NCBI RefSeq assembly: GCF_041296385.1 | Contig: NC_091015.1 | Coordinates: forward strand, 53,882,345-53,946,344 | Length of the DNA: 64,000 nt | Source of the DNA: Aphelocoma coerulescens | Taxonomy: Eukaryota > Chordata > Aves > Passeriformes > Corvidae | Reading direction: 5' to 3' | Shown here: piece by piece, positions 1 to 13,964 of the stretch | How positions within the stretch are numbered: position 1 is the stretch's first letter | How the letters are laid out: each line of letters begins with the position of its first letter | Program-made: the position numbers and the translations under genes | The notes under the pieces: generated by a model | The model's database searches: none | The model's input: the letters and a program-made list of their open reading frames with translations, nothing else | Told to the model about the DNA's origin: nothing

Positions 1-406
1 AAAAGGGCAACAGAGCTCAGGAAGGGTCTGGAGCACAAGTCTGATGACCATTTGAGGAGCTGGGAGTGTTTAGCCTGGAGAGAAGGAGGTTGAGGGAAGA
101 CCTCACCAGCTACCTAGAAGGAGGGTGTAGTGAGGTGGGGGTTGGTCTCTTCTCCCAAGTAACAATCAACAGGACAAGACAAAATGGCCTCAAGTTGTGC
201 CAGGGAAGGTTTGGATCTCATACTAGGAAAAATTTGTTCACCCAAAGGGTTGTCAAGCATTGGAACAGGCTGCCCAAGGAAGTGGTGGAGGCATCATCCC
301 TGGAGATATTTAAAAGATGTGTAGATGTGGCAGTTATCCATGTTTTAGGGGTGGACTCGGCAGCATTAGTTTAGGGGTTGGACTTTATGCTCTTAGAAGC
401 CAATCC
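1..406 (+). mobile_element. CR1 LINE fragment, 3' part, sense orientation
   Basis: This is a diverged 3' piece of a CR1 non-LTR retrotransposon that continues beyond the left edge. On the + strand it translates to the end of CR1 ORF2: an [24 protein letters not shown] block at about 66-125, then a [22 protein letters not shown] block at about 260-315, both recognisable CR1 landmarks. After the stop near 372 it has the short CR1 3' region (GTTGGACTTTATGCTCTTAGAAG). The usual octamer tail (ATTCTGTG repeats) is not visible, so the end is worn or truncated. In-frame decay and the missing 5' part show it is dead. It resembles the element at 26.45 kb, so they are probably the same subfamily. Confidence 0.88.
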
Positions 407-3400
407 AAATGATCCTATGAAAATTTTGTGCTTGAAATCGACCAAACAGTTTCAATTGACATCTGATAAGGCCGGTAGTCAGATAACATTTAAAACACAG
501 GGACTGTTAGCCCTTTCTTGTATGATTGATCAATAAAATTGGATAAAAAGGCCTACAAGCCGAAGTTTCAAGATTCTCCTTGTTTATCTTTGCAAGCACA
601 GTCAGCACAGTGAGAATGATTCCTCCCTCTCTTGTGGTTTGTACTACATTGTATACTAAGATGCATATTTGTTCTTTGTAATTTGCTGGGAAGTCCTATA
701 CCTTTTGTCATGACATTTACTTGCTTTGGAGATGATAAATATCTCTCCCTTAGATCCTTTATGATTGGTTACTTGTCTTTCCATGATGTGAGCAGATTGA
801 CAGTGACACAGTCTTACAAGGTTGCTCTTCTCACTAAATCACTGTGTGGGAAGAGTGTCAGAATCAACAGCCAGCAATATGTTCTTGTGTTGGTTTCCTT
901 CTGTCGTGTACACTCACATTTAGAATACAGATGGGGTTTATTATGCTTCAGTTGGACTTTATGCACACATTTGCATGGGTCACTAGTGAGTATGTAAAAC
1001 CAATACAGATTACGTCTTTAACATAGTGCAAAATGCCATAAAAGTGCCCTTTTGGAGAGATTTGCTGGGAAAAGTTAGAAATAGTTTATGGAGGCATCCA
1101 CAAAATAAGGGTCAAGAACAGGGCTTCAGAATTTAGAATAAAACTCTGAGAAGTATGATATTTCTACGCAATGCTGGCTCCCAAAACAGACATACACATA
1201 AGTGATTTTCAAAGCTATGAGCAAGTGTCTGCTTCCATTTTCTTCAATGGATTCTACTGGATGTTCAACACAAAGAATTTATCCAACTGCAGGCTCCTAC
1301 TTTTGACAATTCTTGGCTGAACTATTACAACAGAAATTCAGCTGGGCTGAGCATTTTCCTATAAGATCCTTATTTAGAGAGATTTTAGTTTCAGTATCTC
1401 AATAATAATAATGTGCAGAAATTTGTCTAGAGACAGGAAAGAATATTTTCACTGACATATCATTATTCTTTCCCTAGTTATAGTACTTGAAGCAGCAAAG
1501 ATCTCCAAACTTCCTCAACAGCCTATTTTTAACAAAATTCTTTCTATCTTCCAGGGACCATGTGGAATAAGACAACTCCCTTTCTTGTCTCAGTCTGCTT
1601 CCTACATGACACTTTGCTCTCATCTGAGCTACCTTCAAGAGAGCAATTTTGTAACATTCTGAAAGAGAATGCTATATTTAAGATGAGTAGATGAACAGAG
1701 AGTTCAAGCTGAACGCTCTTGCAGGATAAATACATTTCCAGGTGCTTTGAAGGCTAACTTTGTTATTTAAACACAGAGTGCCTTAGAAGAGGTTGTGATT
1801 GGCACCACTCATATTCTTAAGCATCACTAAGTTAGATGCAAGTAGATATTTGGTCAGCAAATGTTTGCAGCAACCTAAGCCATGCAAGTATCAGAGCTTA
1901 ACTCAAATCATCTCTCACAACAGTCTAAAATAAACTGGTGAAGTCTATACTGAATCATACAAGGAAGACTTGGAAATTCTCTTCTGTTGATAGGCCAAAA
2001 GAGGTGAAAAATTCCAACAAAAGGACAGCTGCAAAATTTTTTTCATGAGGATTGCATCTTTAGCCACTGGAAGCACCTGCCAAGGAAACATGTCTCTGCC
2101 TTGGTAAGTGGTTGTTTTTCTCTTCAGAAAAGGGCATTGTAGTACTGGGTTTATACTTTCAGTGGCTGCTCTCTCATTGCTTCTAGCATAGACTTCAACA
2201 TTAAAGCTGTTCCTACAGAAAAATTGGCCCTCAGCATTTTGAGCAAGATGCTGGCCTTGTTCAATAAAAAGCAAAGCCAATTGCTCTCACTGCATCCCAG
2301 TGAGACGGTCTGCCAGACATGAAAACTGTGCTTTCCTCAAACACCTACACAGAGTTACAGATTTGCTTGGTTCTCTGGGTAATCAAAATAGAGTCTTTCA
2401 TGAGAAAATTCCATCTGGAGGAATTTTTGCTATATTGATCAGCACAGATAAAGGCAGAAAAGATTTATCTAATGTCTGATGGTGGTCAGGTAATGAGGTT
2501 GCCTTCTTCTGTCCTGTTCTTGAAAAAATACTCCCACAATAACAAATGTGTTGTAAAGACAGGGAGAATTAATCCTAGCTGAGAGATGGACTGGTAGGTT
2601 CCATGTTCTTTCAAGGAGAAAACAGTTCTTAAATTGGTTCAGCTGTACCAAAACCTTGCCTTTGAAGCCAACAGATGCAGATATGAACTCCCAGCTTTTT
2701 GATGCATTTGAACTGAAATAGGCAGATAGATAGTGAATACATTCTCATTTTTAGAACTCTCCTTCAGAAAGTTAGAAAAATTTCTGTGTCCTTTTTAGTT
2801 ACCAAACTCTCCAACAGTACCTGCTAATGGAATACTTTAGTTAAACTGGGACAAGAACAAGCCCTGCCAGACAGCTTATCCTTCCGTTCAAACTTTAATT
2901 AAAGAGAGAAGACACTTCTATGGCATTTTGCACTTTAAGTCGTAGAAGGCAGTTACAGTGCTAGTTGTGAGACAGGCACTTGCTCTCTTGAGAGCATCAA
3001 CAATGTTGTCCTTGTACTTGTTGAAAGGACTGCTCATTGGTGCCCAGCAAGAGTAAATCACATTCCAACCAGAATAGTCTGCAGTACAATCATCTCTAGG
3101 GTGCCTTACACTGCCTTTGAGCCCAGGCAGACACCAAGTGAAATGCAAGCTTGTTTGATTTCATTAAAACTATTTCACAGGTGAAAAAGTCAGTGATTCT
3201 TTAGAACAGCACTGAGATAAGTACAGAGAATTGTCAGTCAAGTTCCTCCTGTGTAGCCTGGTTCTTCAGGCAGTATGCTAACCATTGGAACAAGTCTGAC
3301 CACAATGTACATAATAAAGTACTAAATCATTAAGCAGGTTGCTCAAATAGATATTATGATTCACAATGTGGAATAAAAAATACATATTAACAGAATATAT

Positions 3401-3535
3401 TGTAGTTTTACCATTTCAGCCATATTTATCCTTTTTACTCATGAGCTCTTCACAAGCATTGTAGGCTGTTTTCTTTTATTCATCAGCCAGGGATGTTGTA
3501 TATCTGGTAGAAAAATAAAAGAGAGAAGGATGAAA
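407..3535. other. AT-rich intergenic stretch, no gene seen
   Basis: No exon with convincing protein similarity or paired splice sites was found. ORFs on both strands are short and of random-looking composition. One minus-strand ORF at 2918-3148 (76 residues) looks more protein-like than its neighbours but could not be assigned. A short sequence at about 1010-1050 recurs in opposite orientation at about 2905-2945, hinting at copies of an unrecognised repeat. Confidence 0.5.
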
Positions 3536-3700
3536 TCATAGGATTGTAGAATGGAGGTTGGAAGCAACCTTAAAGATTATCTAGTTCCAATCTCCCTGCC
3601 ATTGGCAGGAACACTTTTAACTAGACCAGGTGACTCAGACCTCCATCCAACCCATTCCTGAACACTTCCAGGGATGGGGCATCCACAATTATTCTGCCAT
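3536..3700 (-). mobile_element. CR1 LINE 3' fragment, antisense
   Basis: The + strand begins ATAGGATTGTAGAATGG and runs into GGTTGGAAGCAACCTTAAAG. These are the reverse complement of a CR1 3' end (octamer-like tail, then the conserved terminal block). It continues through a segment matching the CR1 region complementary to TGTTCAGGAATGGGTTGG, with GGGATGGGGCATCCACAA near 3672. Similarity fades after about 3695, so this is a short, 5'-truncated copy, which is typical of CR1 insertions. The subfamily was not determined. Confidence 0.85.
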
Positions 3701-6447
3701 GAATAATAGTCCAAAGCAGAGGTAAAGGAAAGAAAGGGAGGACCCTCAGAACCCCACCTCCTTAGCAGGCCAGTGTCCCTCTGAAAAAAAAACAAAAGGA
3801 CATTTTCTCCCTCGGCCTTTTGAAACCACATTGTTACTCAGTTCTGACAGATTAGGTGGTAGAGACAGTCTCATTCTCCAGCCAAGGTCTCACTGGGAAG
3901 TCTGAAGAGCTCTGTAAGACCAAGAAGCAATATTAAAGATTTATTCAGACATTAACTATTCTTTTCATACAGTAGGGCAGCAGCTATAAAGTAAATTTTA
4001 GCCAACCAAGAGAAACTGGAGACACGGGAAATATCCAAAAACTCTACAAGTAAAAGGTCCTAACATCTCCAATTATAAAATTGATACATGAAAGAAGAAA
4101 CTGGCTGGAAGGAAGACATTGCCTTCCTTGCAAGGTGAGTGGCCAACATTGGTGCGTACAGACTTGCAGAATAGTTGGGGCTGGAAGGATATCCAGAAAG
4201 CAGAGCAGCTCATCTAAGTGCCATCCATCTAATTACACCTGCAAAATACACATATGCTTTTCTAAGAGGACTGAGGCTACACAGAACTGCCCACAGTAGG
4301 CAGAGACAAGCAAGACAGTACAGAAAATCTCACATATCTGTGTGTTGCTCTGCTGCTGGTAATCTGGGCATATTTTTCCCAGAGATTGCATTCTGATTCA
4401 CTTCCACGAACATCTAAGGAGTCTGTTAGCCCTCATGTGGTGGTAAAATGCCCTGCTGAAAGGTTGTTCAAGGTGATGGCCAGAACAGTGTTCTGCTGGA
4501 AGATTAGGATCAGGAGTGCCTTTTCACCAACCAGTAGTCCTATTTCAAGCCAAAACAGACCCAGTCTTCTCATTATAGAAACAATCATACACTAAAGCAA
4601 TTTTAAAACCTATTCAGAACACAGTTTATGTGACAGAATGAATAAATTTCTGCTGGGTGTCAACAGAATATCACAGGCCTTTTTTCTTGAGTTGTCAGCT
4701 AGAAAATACTTAAACTCCAGAGCACCCAGGTTATGCAGCTCCTGACTCACAATGATGAGGTGGACATGAAAAAATCACAATCAAACACATCACTAGCAAT
4801 CATCATCTTGTATCTTCTAGAAAGAACATAAAAAGGCAAATCCAGCAGAATCTTTCAAATTAACACCTTTTCAGAACCTTTTGGCAAGGAAGCCAAGGCA
4901 AAATTGGACTTCAGAACCCAGATCAAAGCCATGTTTTATAAAAACTGACATCCCAAAAAAACCAATAGAAAAGTTCTCATTATCTTTGATGGGACCACAA
5001 TGGTTGTCTACAAACACCACCTGCAAACAGTCACGAGATTTGAGCTGTGGCTCATTCCCACCTCCTCTCCCAAGGTTTCCTAAAGGCATGCAGCAAGCCT
5101 GGGCAGTTCACTGCATAGGCCTCTGCCTCAGCACATTTTCTATACACACAACCTGATCCTCCAGGCAAGCTTCCTGATGTCCTCACATACACATGTATGA
5201 GGCACCTTCATCTTTTACTCATAAAAATTCATCATATATCCTATAAAAGGGATTATAGGCTTTTTTCACTTATTACAGGGTCTTAAGATATCCTGCTTAA
5301 TTTTCCAATAAACTGACATACATTATCTTATTAACTTTGGACAGTATAAACAATGTATTATAAGTATTTTTACAGTCAAATAATTCATATGATTGTCACT
5401 ATGTGCCACCAAACTGAGGCTGCTTTTAATACACTCTAAATCTCTTTCACCTAACAAGCCTTGGATGTTACTTTTCAATTTCCAAGACAAGTCATCAACT
5501 TCTGTGTCAAGGGCTGATTCATGAAAGAAAAGTGAATTTATTGATTTCTTTTCATCTAGTAATTTTTTAGAACTATTTGGGGAAAAAAAAAAAGCTGATT
5601 TCCATAACACTGTTACTGTCCTGTCACACTAATGTTCTGCCACAGTCTGTTGGCAAAATTGTTCAGAGAAAAAGGTACGTTGCATTGATTCAAACATTGG
5701 AGAGGGAACTGTATTTCATGTCAGGGAAACAGCAAAAGTGATTCCTCTATATATAAGAAGTTGTGAGGTAGATTCAAGGCATTCCAACCAAAAATCCATG
5801 TTTTGTCATCCTCACATACACCATAGAATCAATATGTGTCACTCAGAGAAATGAAAGTGAGATTGTGTGTGTCTGTTATTTTTTGGACATGTAGTTTTAA
5901 AGCTTACTGCAATGTCTGAAATGACTGTGAAGCCAGACTCAAGCCAGGACTGGCTGAATAAGGAATTTGAGAAATATTTATATCAAAAAATGTTTGGCAT
6001 GAAGAGAATAAGAATCCCTAATTCCTTATGAGATCTTGTGATAGTTTATACCTAATGACTAGAACCCAGGAAGCAAAATCCTGCATGAACAAGAACATTC
6101 TATATAAAAACAAGAATGGTTCTTGTCAGTGTAGATTAAAAAGCACACAGATACCAATGCTTCTCTGTTTCTCAGAATGAGAGGAAGGTACATGAGGCCT
6201 CTCAGGCAATAAAAACAGGAGAGGTACCTTCTAAGATAAGAATTTCAGCTTCAATAAAGGACATGAGTGTCAGTGGTACAACTGAACAGACAACATCCCA
6301 TAAGCTTTAATTCTGACAGACTGGATCCCTGACTAGCTACCTTCATTCTCTCATGGTAACACAAACTTTTTTAGCTGAATGAAACAGAGATTCTCTTAGA
6401 GATAAAAGAATTTACAGGTAGCTAATACTCAGGGCTTATTTACATTG

Positions 6448-6505
6448 AGATAGATAGATATCTATATCTACATATATCTATATCTATATCTATATCTATA
6501 TATCT
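6448..6505. repeat. Microsatellite, (GATA)n then (TATCTA)n
   Basis: A short GATA run (GATAGATAGATA) passes directly into TATCTA units. GATA and TATC are reverse complements, so the repeat changes strand polarity in the middle and can fold back on itself. Probably polymorphic. Confidence 0.9.
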
Positions 6506-9500
6506 GTGGGTGCCCATTTCTCTGCCTGCACAAATTTTGTAGTTCTGATCAAAACCCACAGAATAGTGCAAATCTCAAAAGTTCATCACCTCACAAGGAG
6601 GGATAGCAAAAGAAAACACATCATTAGAGTCCTCACTGTGAGAAAAAAAAATTGTAGCACTGACTCCCTTTTCATTAGACAGCTGTGAATTTAACATCAG
6701 ATACACAGCCTATACCTCTGCACAGGTAACATCCACAAGAAACCAGGTTTCCTTCAATCCCCTGTTCATAAAACCGTTTGTCTAATTTGGTGATTAAATA
6801 CAGCCCACTACTTGATTTATCCATTACAGAGTCAATATCACTGCCAGTAAGAGGGCTATTTTGTTGATATTTTCAAGCTAATTACAGAAGAACCCAGTGC
6901 TAACTGCCAACAGAGACTCAGAGAACGTGCTCACACCTCCTGAGTCTCCATCATCAAATGAATGAACATTCCAGACATCAGGAAAGGCTCAGTGAGGACT
7001 AATGCAAACTCCTGTGAACTCACATAGCAGTAAAAGGATCCACATAAACATGTGAAGTGCTTTATAAGCAGGCTTTACTGTTCATGATGTTCTTCCCACC
7101 CATATGCTGCTGTTGACCAGTTCTATGAAGTATATCAGATTTCTCACTGGGCTGCAACAAAGATACTAAAGGAACCTGCTTGTGCTCATAAGGTGGTCTG
7201 AACTGGATAGGGAATAAAACATTGTTTGTAGTGCTCTTACTAGGCTCAATTACTCACTCAGCATCTTCAAACAAATAATATACAAAGCAATTCTTTATAT
7301 TCCCAAGGGTAAATTGGAAGGAGAAGCAAAGGCTATCTTGATGAATATTATTACTTGCTGCAGCATATCACTGATGTTCTTCAGAGCTACACACAGCAGG
7401 GTTTCCCTACCAGCAAAATAACTTTGTTCTTAGTTCACAAAGTGGCGTAGTAATGAAAATTTACTACAGCAGCAGCAAATGGCTTCCTGGAGATTTTTAA
7501 TCCTTTAATAGGAGAGATTTTAGTCTCATTTTGGTCAAATTCACACAGAAAATCAGGAGTGTTAAGAACATTCAATAGTGTTCATTCATGTGCAGTTTTA
7601 TAAAGTCCTACAAAATCTCACACTAGGGAGTTGTCTCTTTTGACTGAGAAAATGCTCAGTGCTATGCAGAGCATTTCCCTTTAGGAAATTCCACTGCTAA
7701 CCCAGTTTGCACACAGTCAGACCTGTTAAAGAAGGCTGGCCCTGATCACCTGTCAGGGCAAAGGTGCATCCTCACTCCTGCTGCTCCTTTCAGTGCAATG
7801 AAAGAAGCTTCAATCCATCAACTCTTACATTCCTAGGACCACGAGGGGGGCATTTTATGGTAGCCAGAATACTCACAGCGGAGATTAAATAAAAGATGAT
7901 ATAGCAAACCAGCATTCAACTGCAGTGCACCACATTAGTTGTGTTGGTGCTGAGTTGTCATTACTGGTGCTGTTTTCTACCACAGTCTAATGATAAAGGA
8001 TAACTTCTCTCCACTGCAGAGCAATTGTGAAACTACAAAGCATCTGCCCTACCATTAAATTAGCTACAGTCTAAAGCTTGCATTTATAACTTTTCTTCCT
8101 ACTTTGGCAACGCTATGCAAACAAGGATCCCTGCACTGCAAAATATGACAGGTCCTCTGCTTTTTTAGGATTTGACTATGCATTTGAGCTCTTGCCAGTA
8201 AGCAGCATTCATGCCTAAAATTTCTAATGAGGTGTTTAGGACTTAAATGATGAGTGGTGTTATTTCTACTTTAATGATAGTGATTATGTTTGTTTGCCAG
8301 AACTGTAATGAGGATATACTGGAGTCTTATTATCATCAAGTACCACTGCTGCTGTATACATCTATGTCGAGGTCATGTCTGCTTTTGGATTAAATAATTT
8401 TTTCTCTACTACCAAAAGTGTCATGCTAAATGAGCCTGAAGAGTTTTAAATAGCTCCAGGAACATATATACAGAACAATAATCCACCCTCTCAAGTTCAC
8501 TGTGGAAAAGAATCAGGCTTGACTGCCAGCATTTTTGCCATCTCAGTACTCAGTTTAGTTCCACCCGTGCTTATCAAAGGCTTATCTGTATCTGACCCTA
8601 GACTTGAACATTGCCAGATGCAAAGAAATTTTTGATCAGTGTTTTCTATCAAGATCATATACTATGACACTGGCATTTCAGGAAGTCCATTATTACATGT
8701 TCACTGAATACACTGAAAGAGTACACACTCATTAAAACTATATGCCTTCTACAGCAGATACACAATGCTACATTACAGAAAAGAGGAAACTGGCTTCATC
8801 ATGAAGTCCTCACTATAAATACTTCAAAAGTATTGATAAATGTTTAATATGCAATTTAATGATTTATCAGTTTTTGAGTTATTAAAGTACAAAAAGTTTA
8901 TTGCTTTTTTATAGTTTTGTTCTTTTATACTTACAACTGATACAATGTGCAGTGCTCAGGTTTGTAACATCCATTATTTGTGTGTTTGTCACTGGTAAAG
9001 CATTTAAAAATGAAACACTGATATAATATTAAAACTGAGAAGCTGTTCTACTCGATAGACCTTCCTCCACCACATCTCTTTTATACCGCTATCAAAGTCC
9101 TACCATTTCATGCCTCATACTGCCTTCACTCTCTCTTCCCTCTTTGGGAAGAATGTTCATCAGTACAGCATTTTGGTTCTCAGTAAGAATTTATTCATTT
9201 TCTCTCATGCAAATCTTAAAGACCACTTAAGAGAGAGACATTTGCTGTTTCTTTATCAATCTGCTCCTTATCATTTTTATGCATGTGGAAATCCACAACG
9301 AGGTAAAAGCCCTGTCCTTAGAACACCATCATCTGTTGCTACACATGCTACCCTGAAGCATGAGATGAATTCTGACAGTACATGTGCAGACAGAGCTCCC
9401 ACTGGGAAACTGATGTTTACAAACAAGCTAAAACAGTTGGCAATTCTGAATTTTTCATTATAGGTGTGATAAATTTATTCCCATTAACTTCCTCATCACA

Positions 9501-10521
9501 GAAAGAAGGTAATACTGATTCTTCAGTCTGGGTCTTTGGTCAAGTCTCACCTCTAGTAGTTAAATACTCATAAATCACAAAAACAGATTATAAAATTTGG
9601 TACACAGATACAATGGCCATTGTGAAGAAATTGATAGTATTGTGTAACAGCCTCATTAAAAACAAGCAAAAAAGCCAGCATTATGAAGCCTGTGTTAAAT
9701 GAAGAATGAACTGGTTATTGGAGGAAAAAAAACTGGGAAGACAGCCACCAAGCCAACAGAGGTAAGGATCTGTCTGAGTCTTTAGTACAGATCTAAAAAG
9801 AACATCTGCTAAAACCATGCAGATGACAAAGTTTAACAGAGTTCCATAAAGTGCTGGGCTGAGTGGAGAGACTCACACAAGTAACCGAGCAGAGCTCTTA
9901 CTGTGGTTGTTGGAAAAAAGGTATTGTGACCATTAAGAGTCACCCTGGGGTCCAAGTAACTGCTTTACCTTTCTGTACAGTATCAATGTGGTGATCAGCA
10001 CTGAAGTATTGTGTTCTTCTCCTTTTTTTTTTTTTTTCTTGTTGGACATAAAACATAATAAAATCATGGAATAATTTCAGGAATCTATTCATAAATCGAG
10101 GAAAATACCTTGCAGTGAAAACCCTGTAGTTTACAAAATATTCTGTGACTCTGTGTGATTTTGTCTACTACACTGTGGTTGGCTCTGACAGAAATTAATG
10201 ACTACAAAATGAAGCTTAAGGCCAAATCTGTATCTGTGAAGAGTATTAACACCTGGAATAAACTAAAAGAGTCAGACTCTGTATTTCAGGAGTCATTTGG
10301 ACAAAAAATGGATGCTGCTCAGATGGTACACTGTTGGTAAGCACTTCAACTCAGTTCAATTGGTGATGATTTATGGACCAATATACTGAGCAGTTTAGAA
10401 TAAATAATCTAGTGGTTCCATCTCACCTGGAATTCTTCACATTCTTTTTTACAGCAAGAAAAATTGTTTCAAAGATTAAAATGCCAGCGGATAAGACTGC
10501 CACAGTCGTTATTTAGTTTAC

Positions 10522-10557
10522 AAGGATACATAACTCCTCAAGGATACATAACTTCTC
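10522..10557. repeat. 18-bp tandem duplication
   Basis: AAGGATACATAACTCCTC is followed immediately by AAGGATACATAACTTCTC, differing at one base. This is a simple recent tandem duplication; a third partial copy of the second half (TAACTCCTC) follows at about 10558-10566. Confidence 0.9.
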
Positions 10558-12736
10558 TAACTCCTCATAGTTGCAGTAAGTCTTAATCTGGTAGAGGAAT
10601 AAACTGCCTCTCTCTTGCTATAATGAAGAGAAGAGAAAAGGAAAAAAATGCTTCAGCTGCTTTCCCCATTTGTGCAAGAACAGATGAGCCCCACAGGAAG
10701 CTGTAAGGCTTCTCTCCATTAATGGAAGAGGAATTTGGGCTCAAGGCAGGAAAACACCCTTCAAACAGGCAGCACTGCAGCAGTGACTGGGATGCATTTT
10801 GGCTCTTAAGGACTGTGTTTTCACAAACCAAGCACACCATCTCCCACTTCAGGGACCCCATAGAGTTACATCCATGATACCCCTACTCCCAGAGCTCCAC
10901 ACTGTGAGGTGCTGAATGCTCTGCACAGCCCTGGAAGATGCACAGTGTACAGAAATGAAACAAATGGACTCAGCCTGGGTATCTAAATTTCAGCAACAAT
11001 GCTCTGCAAAAGTTCCAAGAGCTGCATTTCTGAAGTGCCTGAAGCTGAATTGAAGATACAGTCATGGATCCTATCAGAGTCTTATGAGTAAGTAGGAGAT
11101 TTCTCACCATTTAGAGCACACTAATGACTGAAGCCACCACATTAGATTATCAAAATGTTTTCTGGCAGTTATTATTACAGAAAACAAACAAATAATCACT
11201 CCCAGCTGTCAAATAAACAAGACATCAAAGACATTTCTTTATGCATTAATTCAATGGCTTAGATGAGCACGTAGCCTAGTGCACCCCCATCAACCTACAG
11301 TTTAATTTGCAAAGGTTTTCATTTCCCTCTATTTTCCACCTCCTATGTAAAAAAAAAATTTGAGAGGAAAAAAAGCACAAAAATATAATTTAAAATACTT
11401 AAATAATATTTTCTATCCCTTTTATTCATGTAAACAAACAAACAAACTGAACAATAAGAACAAAACCCATGAAAATCCAAACAACAACAATAAAAGGAGA
11501 GATGGCAAGGAGAAAATAGCAATACCCAAAAATATTAAAATTGGATATTTCTGTTGAAAATCAAATTTAAAATACATTTAAGTTCTTGTTCAGTTTCTTT
11601 AAATGTCTGTGGATTATTGTCTCTGATTACTCTCATGGAACACCAATTTTGATTAAACAACTCTTGGTTCCAGTCTTCATTTCAGTTCTTTAATACATGG
11701 CTTTGAAAATTTCCTGATCTTTGTGAAATTTGTGGGTTGGAATACAGGGGGATGTCAGCTCCATGCTCACATCAATCTTTAAGTGGAACACAAGTAATTG
11801 GGACAGGAAGTCAAACACAGAAAACAGATTAAACTAATATAGTAATGGGACCTAGTTATTTTTTTTAAATGCTTCAATCTTCCTTCCTATAGCCCAGTTT
11901 CTGCAACTCTCCTTCACACAGCAGAAAAATTAGATGGATACAAAAGTAATACTAAAATGCTTTAAGGCTGAAGCCCTATAAGAGCAGATAGATCCACTCT
12001 TACAAATCCCATACCTTAAAGTGAGGCCAAACACTGTGACTAAATCTTGCTTAGCAGGAACACTTTGAACACCCTACAGAGATTTTGCCATGCTTTTAAC
12101 TTTGTGTGAAGGCATTACCTCTCAAGGCCAGGAAAGTCAGCCTTTCCTTTTAAAAACTTAAAAGTTTCTTTAGCAAAATTGTCCAGGAGAGTTAAGAAAA
12201 ACAACAGCCAATATTGAACTGAATTACTTGCCGGGATGGATGTTTAGGAACAAAATTCCTCTTAGTCTAGGCCTTTTCACTGCGTTCTCAGAGTTGTGTT
12301 CACTATCCCCTCTGAAAGATATGCCTGCCACATGTTGGTGGTGATCACTGAATCCTGAAAATTCAGCAACTCTCACATCAAGCCACAAGCTGTCACCAAT
12401 GAAGAGGCTGAACAGCGCTTTTTTGAAAAGCTACACATCTGGAAAGCATGGAATCATTGAGTCACCAAATTTAGATTATTTTTAATGGAAAAAAAACCAA
12501 CTTTGGAGCTTTAAGAGAGACTCGTCTCGGGAAATACCAGCGGGACATCATATCAGCCATTCTTATCTTTGGGTGATATTAATGGAAACTGAGAATTTGA
12601 GAATCCTACAATGGATATGGGACAGGCAATGCATTGTTTTAAGGGTTTATGTGAACAATAAGTGGACATATAAACCATGTGTGATATGAACCACATGTAT
12701 CAATACAAACACATTTATTTTCCTACCCTTTTACTC

Positions 12737-12763
12737 TTTTTTTTTTTTTTTTTTTTTTTTTTT
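12737..12763. repeat. Homopolymer T run (27 bases)
   Basis: An uninterrupted T run. No retroposed gene sequence was recognised on either side and no target-site duplication was found, so it is treated as a simple repeat. Confidence 0.9.
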
Positions 12764-13964
12764 AGTGGCCTGGCTGTTATGAACACTTTTGCTGTTAAAG
12801 GACTCTGGAGTTAACCAGAAAAAAAATCCACTTAAATATTTCTTTATTGAAGAACCTTAATACTGATGTTTTCATACAGAGAAACAAAGCTAAAGATCCC
12901 TGCTGGAGGAGAAGTCTACTTGTCACTAATTATGCTAAGGAATTTCTCCATCTTGTCAATTAGTTCTTTTTCACTTCAACTGCCATCCATCTAAAAGCTG
13001 GCTTGAAAGAGATCATCAGTATTCTTAAGCAATAACAAACACATGGGTTTTGTAAATCAGAACTCATTTTATTCATGCTGCATGCACTTCTAATTGCATA
13101 ATATTAAAGCAGGACTTGTAGGCAGGTGAAAACAAAGAGAAAAGACTTAAGACACCCCCAAGCAATTAGACTCTGTTCAAATCAATCACATAAAATTTAG
13201 GGCCCAGAGTACACTGGACTCATTTAAAATTTACGTAAGCAATGCTATCATCTGAGCTGTCCCACTGAGAGACCTCACCTGCATTCTAATCCACCATTGC
13301 ATCACTCTAAATTCCTGTATTTTCAGCAGTTTTTTGATGTTCATAAATATGGAACAGATTAGCTCCTTAACAGAAAAATTCTCATCCTTCTCCCACAAAA
13401 AAGTGGATTCCTCCTTATTTATCTGAGTCCAGCTGTGATTCCTTAGTGACCATGAAGTTAAACTGAACTTTGAATTACTTTTGTATGATGTTATTAATTT
13501 GTTCAGTGTATTCCTTAAAGTGTACCATTAGTCAGAAAATCACAACTGAAATGCCACCATTGCTAAGCCCAAGGGAGGCTGATGAGTAAATCAGAGACAG
13601 GAATGTGTCTCACAATTCCCAGATTCTGCAGACACTGACTTAACTGTATCAAATTTGCCCATAAGCAGTTTATTGGGAGTAATACTCACAAATTCACTTA
13701 GGTGAATAAAGGATTCATAAGAACACAGTAATATCCATTTCCCAAACCATTTTCTATTCCCTATCAGGGCTGGATGTTGTCATTTGTTTATCTATAATTT
13801 AAGTATTATTTTATTAATGAAGGAAATAAATGTATTCATTCAGGGGGAAAGCTCCTATTCATATTGATAAGGTTTGAGTTTGTCTTCCTGTTCATTGTAT
13901 TTTATCTAGAGACTTCCCAAGAGGCTTTAAAATATTCAAATGTAGAAAACAGGTATGGAGAACA

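Larger units (their letters stand above)
3701..13964. other. Long AT-rich intergenic stretch
   Basis: About 10 kb of AT-rich sequence with no supportable gene. ORFs are short (generally under 120 codons), overlap on both strands and match no family I recognise. It contains a tetranucleotide/hexanucleotide microsatellite at 6448-6505, an 18-bp tandem duplication at 10522-10557 and homopolymer runs. Given its position upstream of CCK it could contain distant regulatory elements, but nothing in the sequence alone identifies one. Confidence 0.5.

Noticed and set aside
12737..12763. Poly(T) run as the tail of a retroposed gene on the minus strand
   Set aside because: No gene-like sequence upstream of the tail and no target duplication; such copies are rare in birds because CR1 does not use poly(A) tails.
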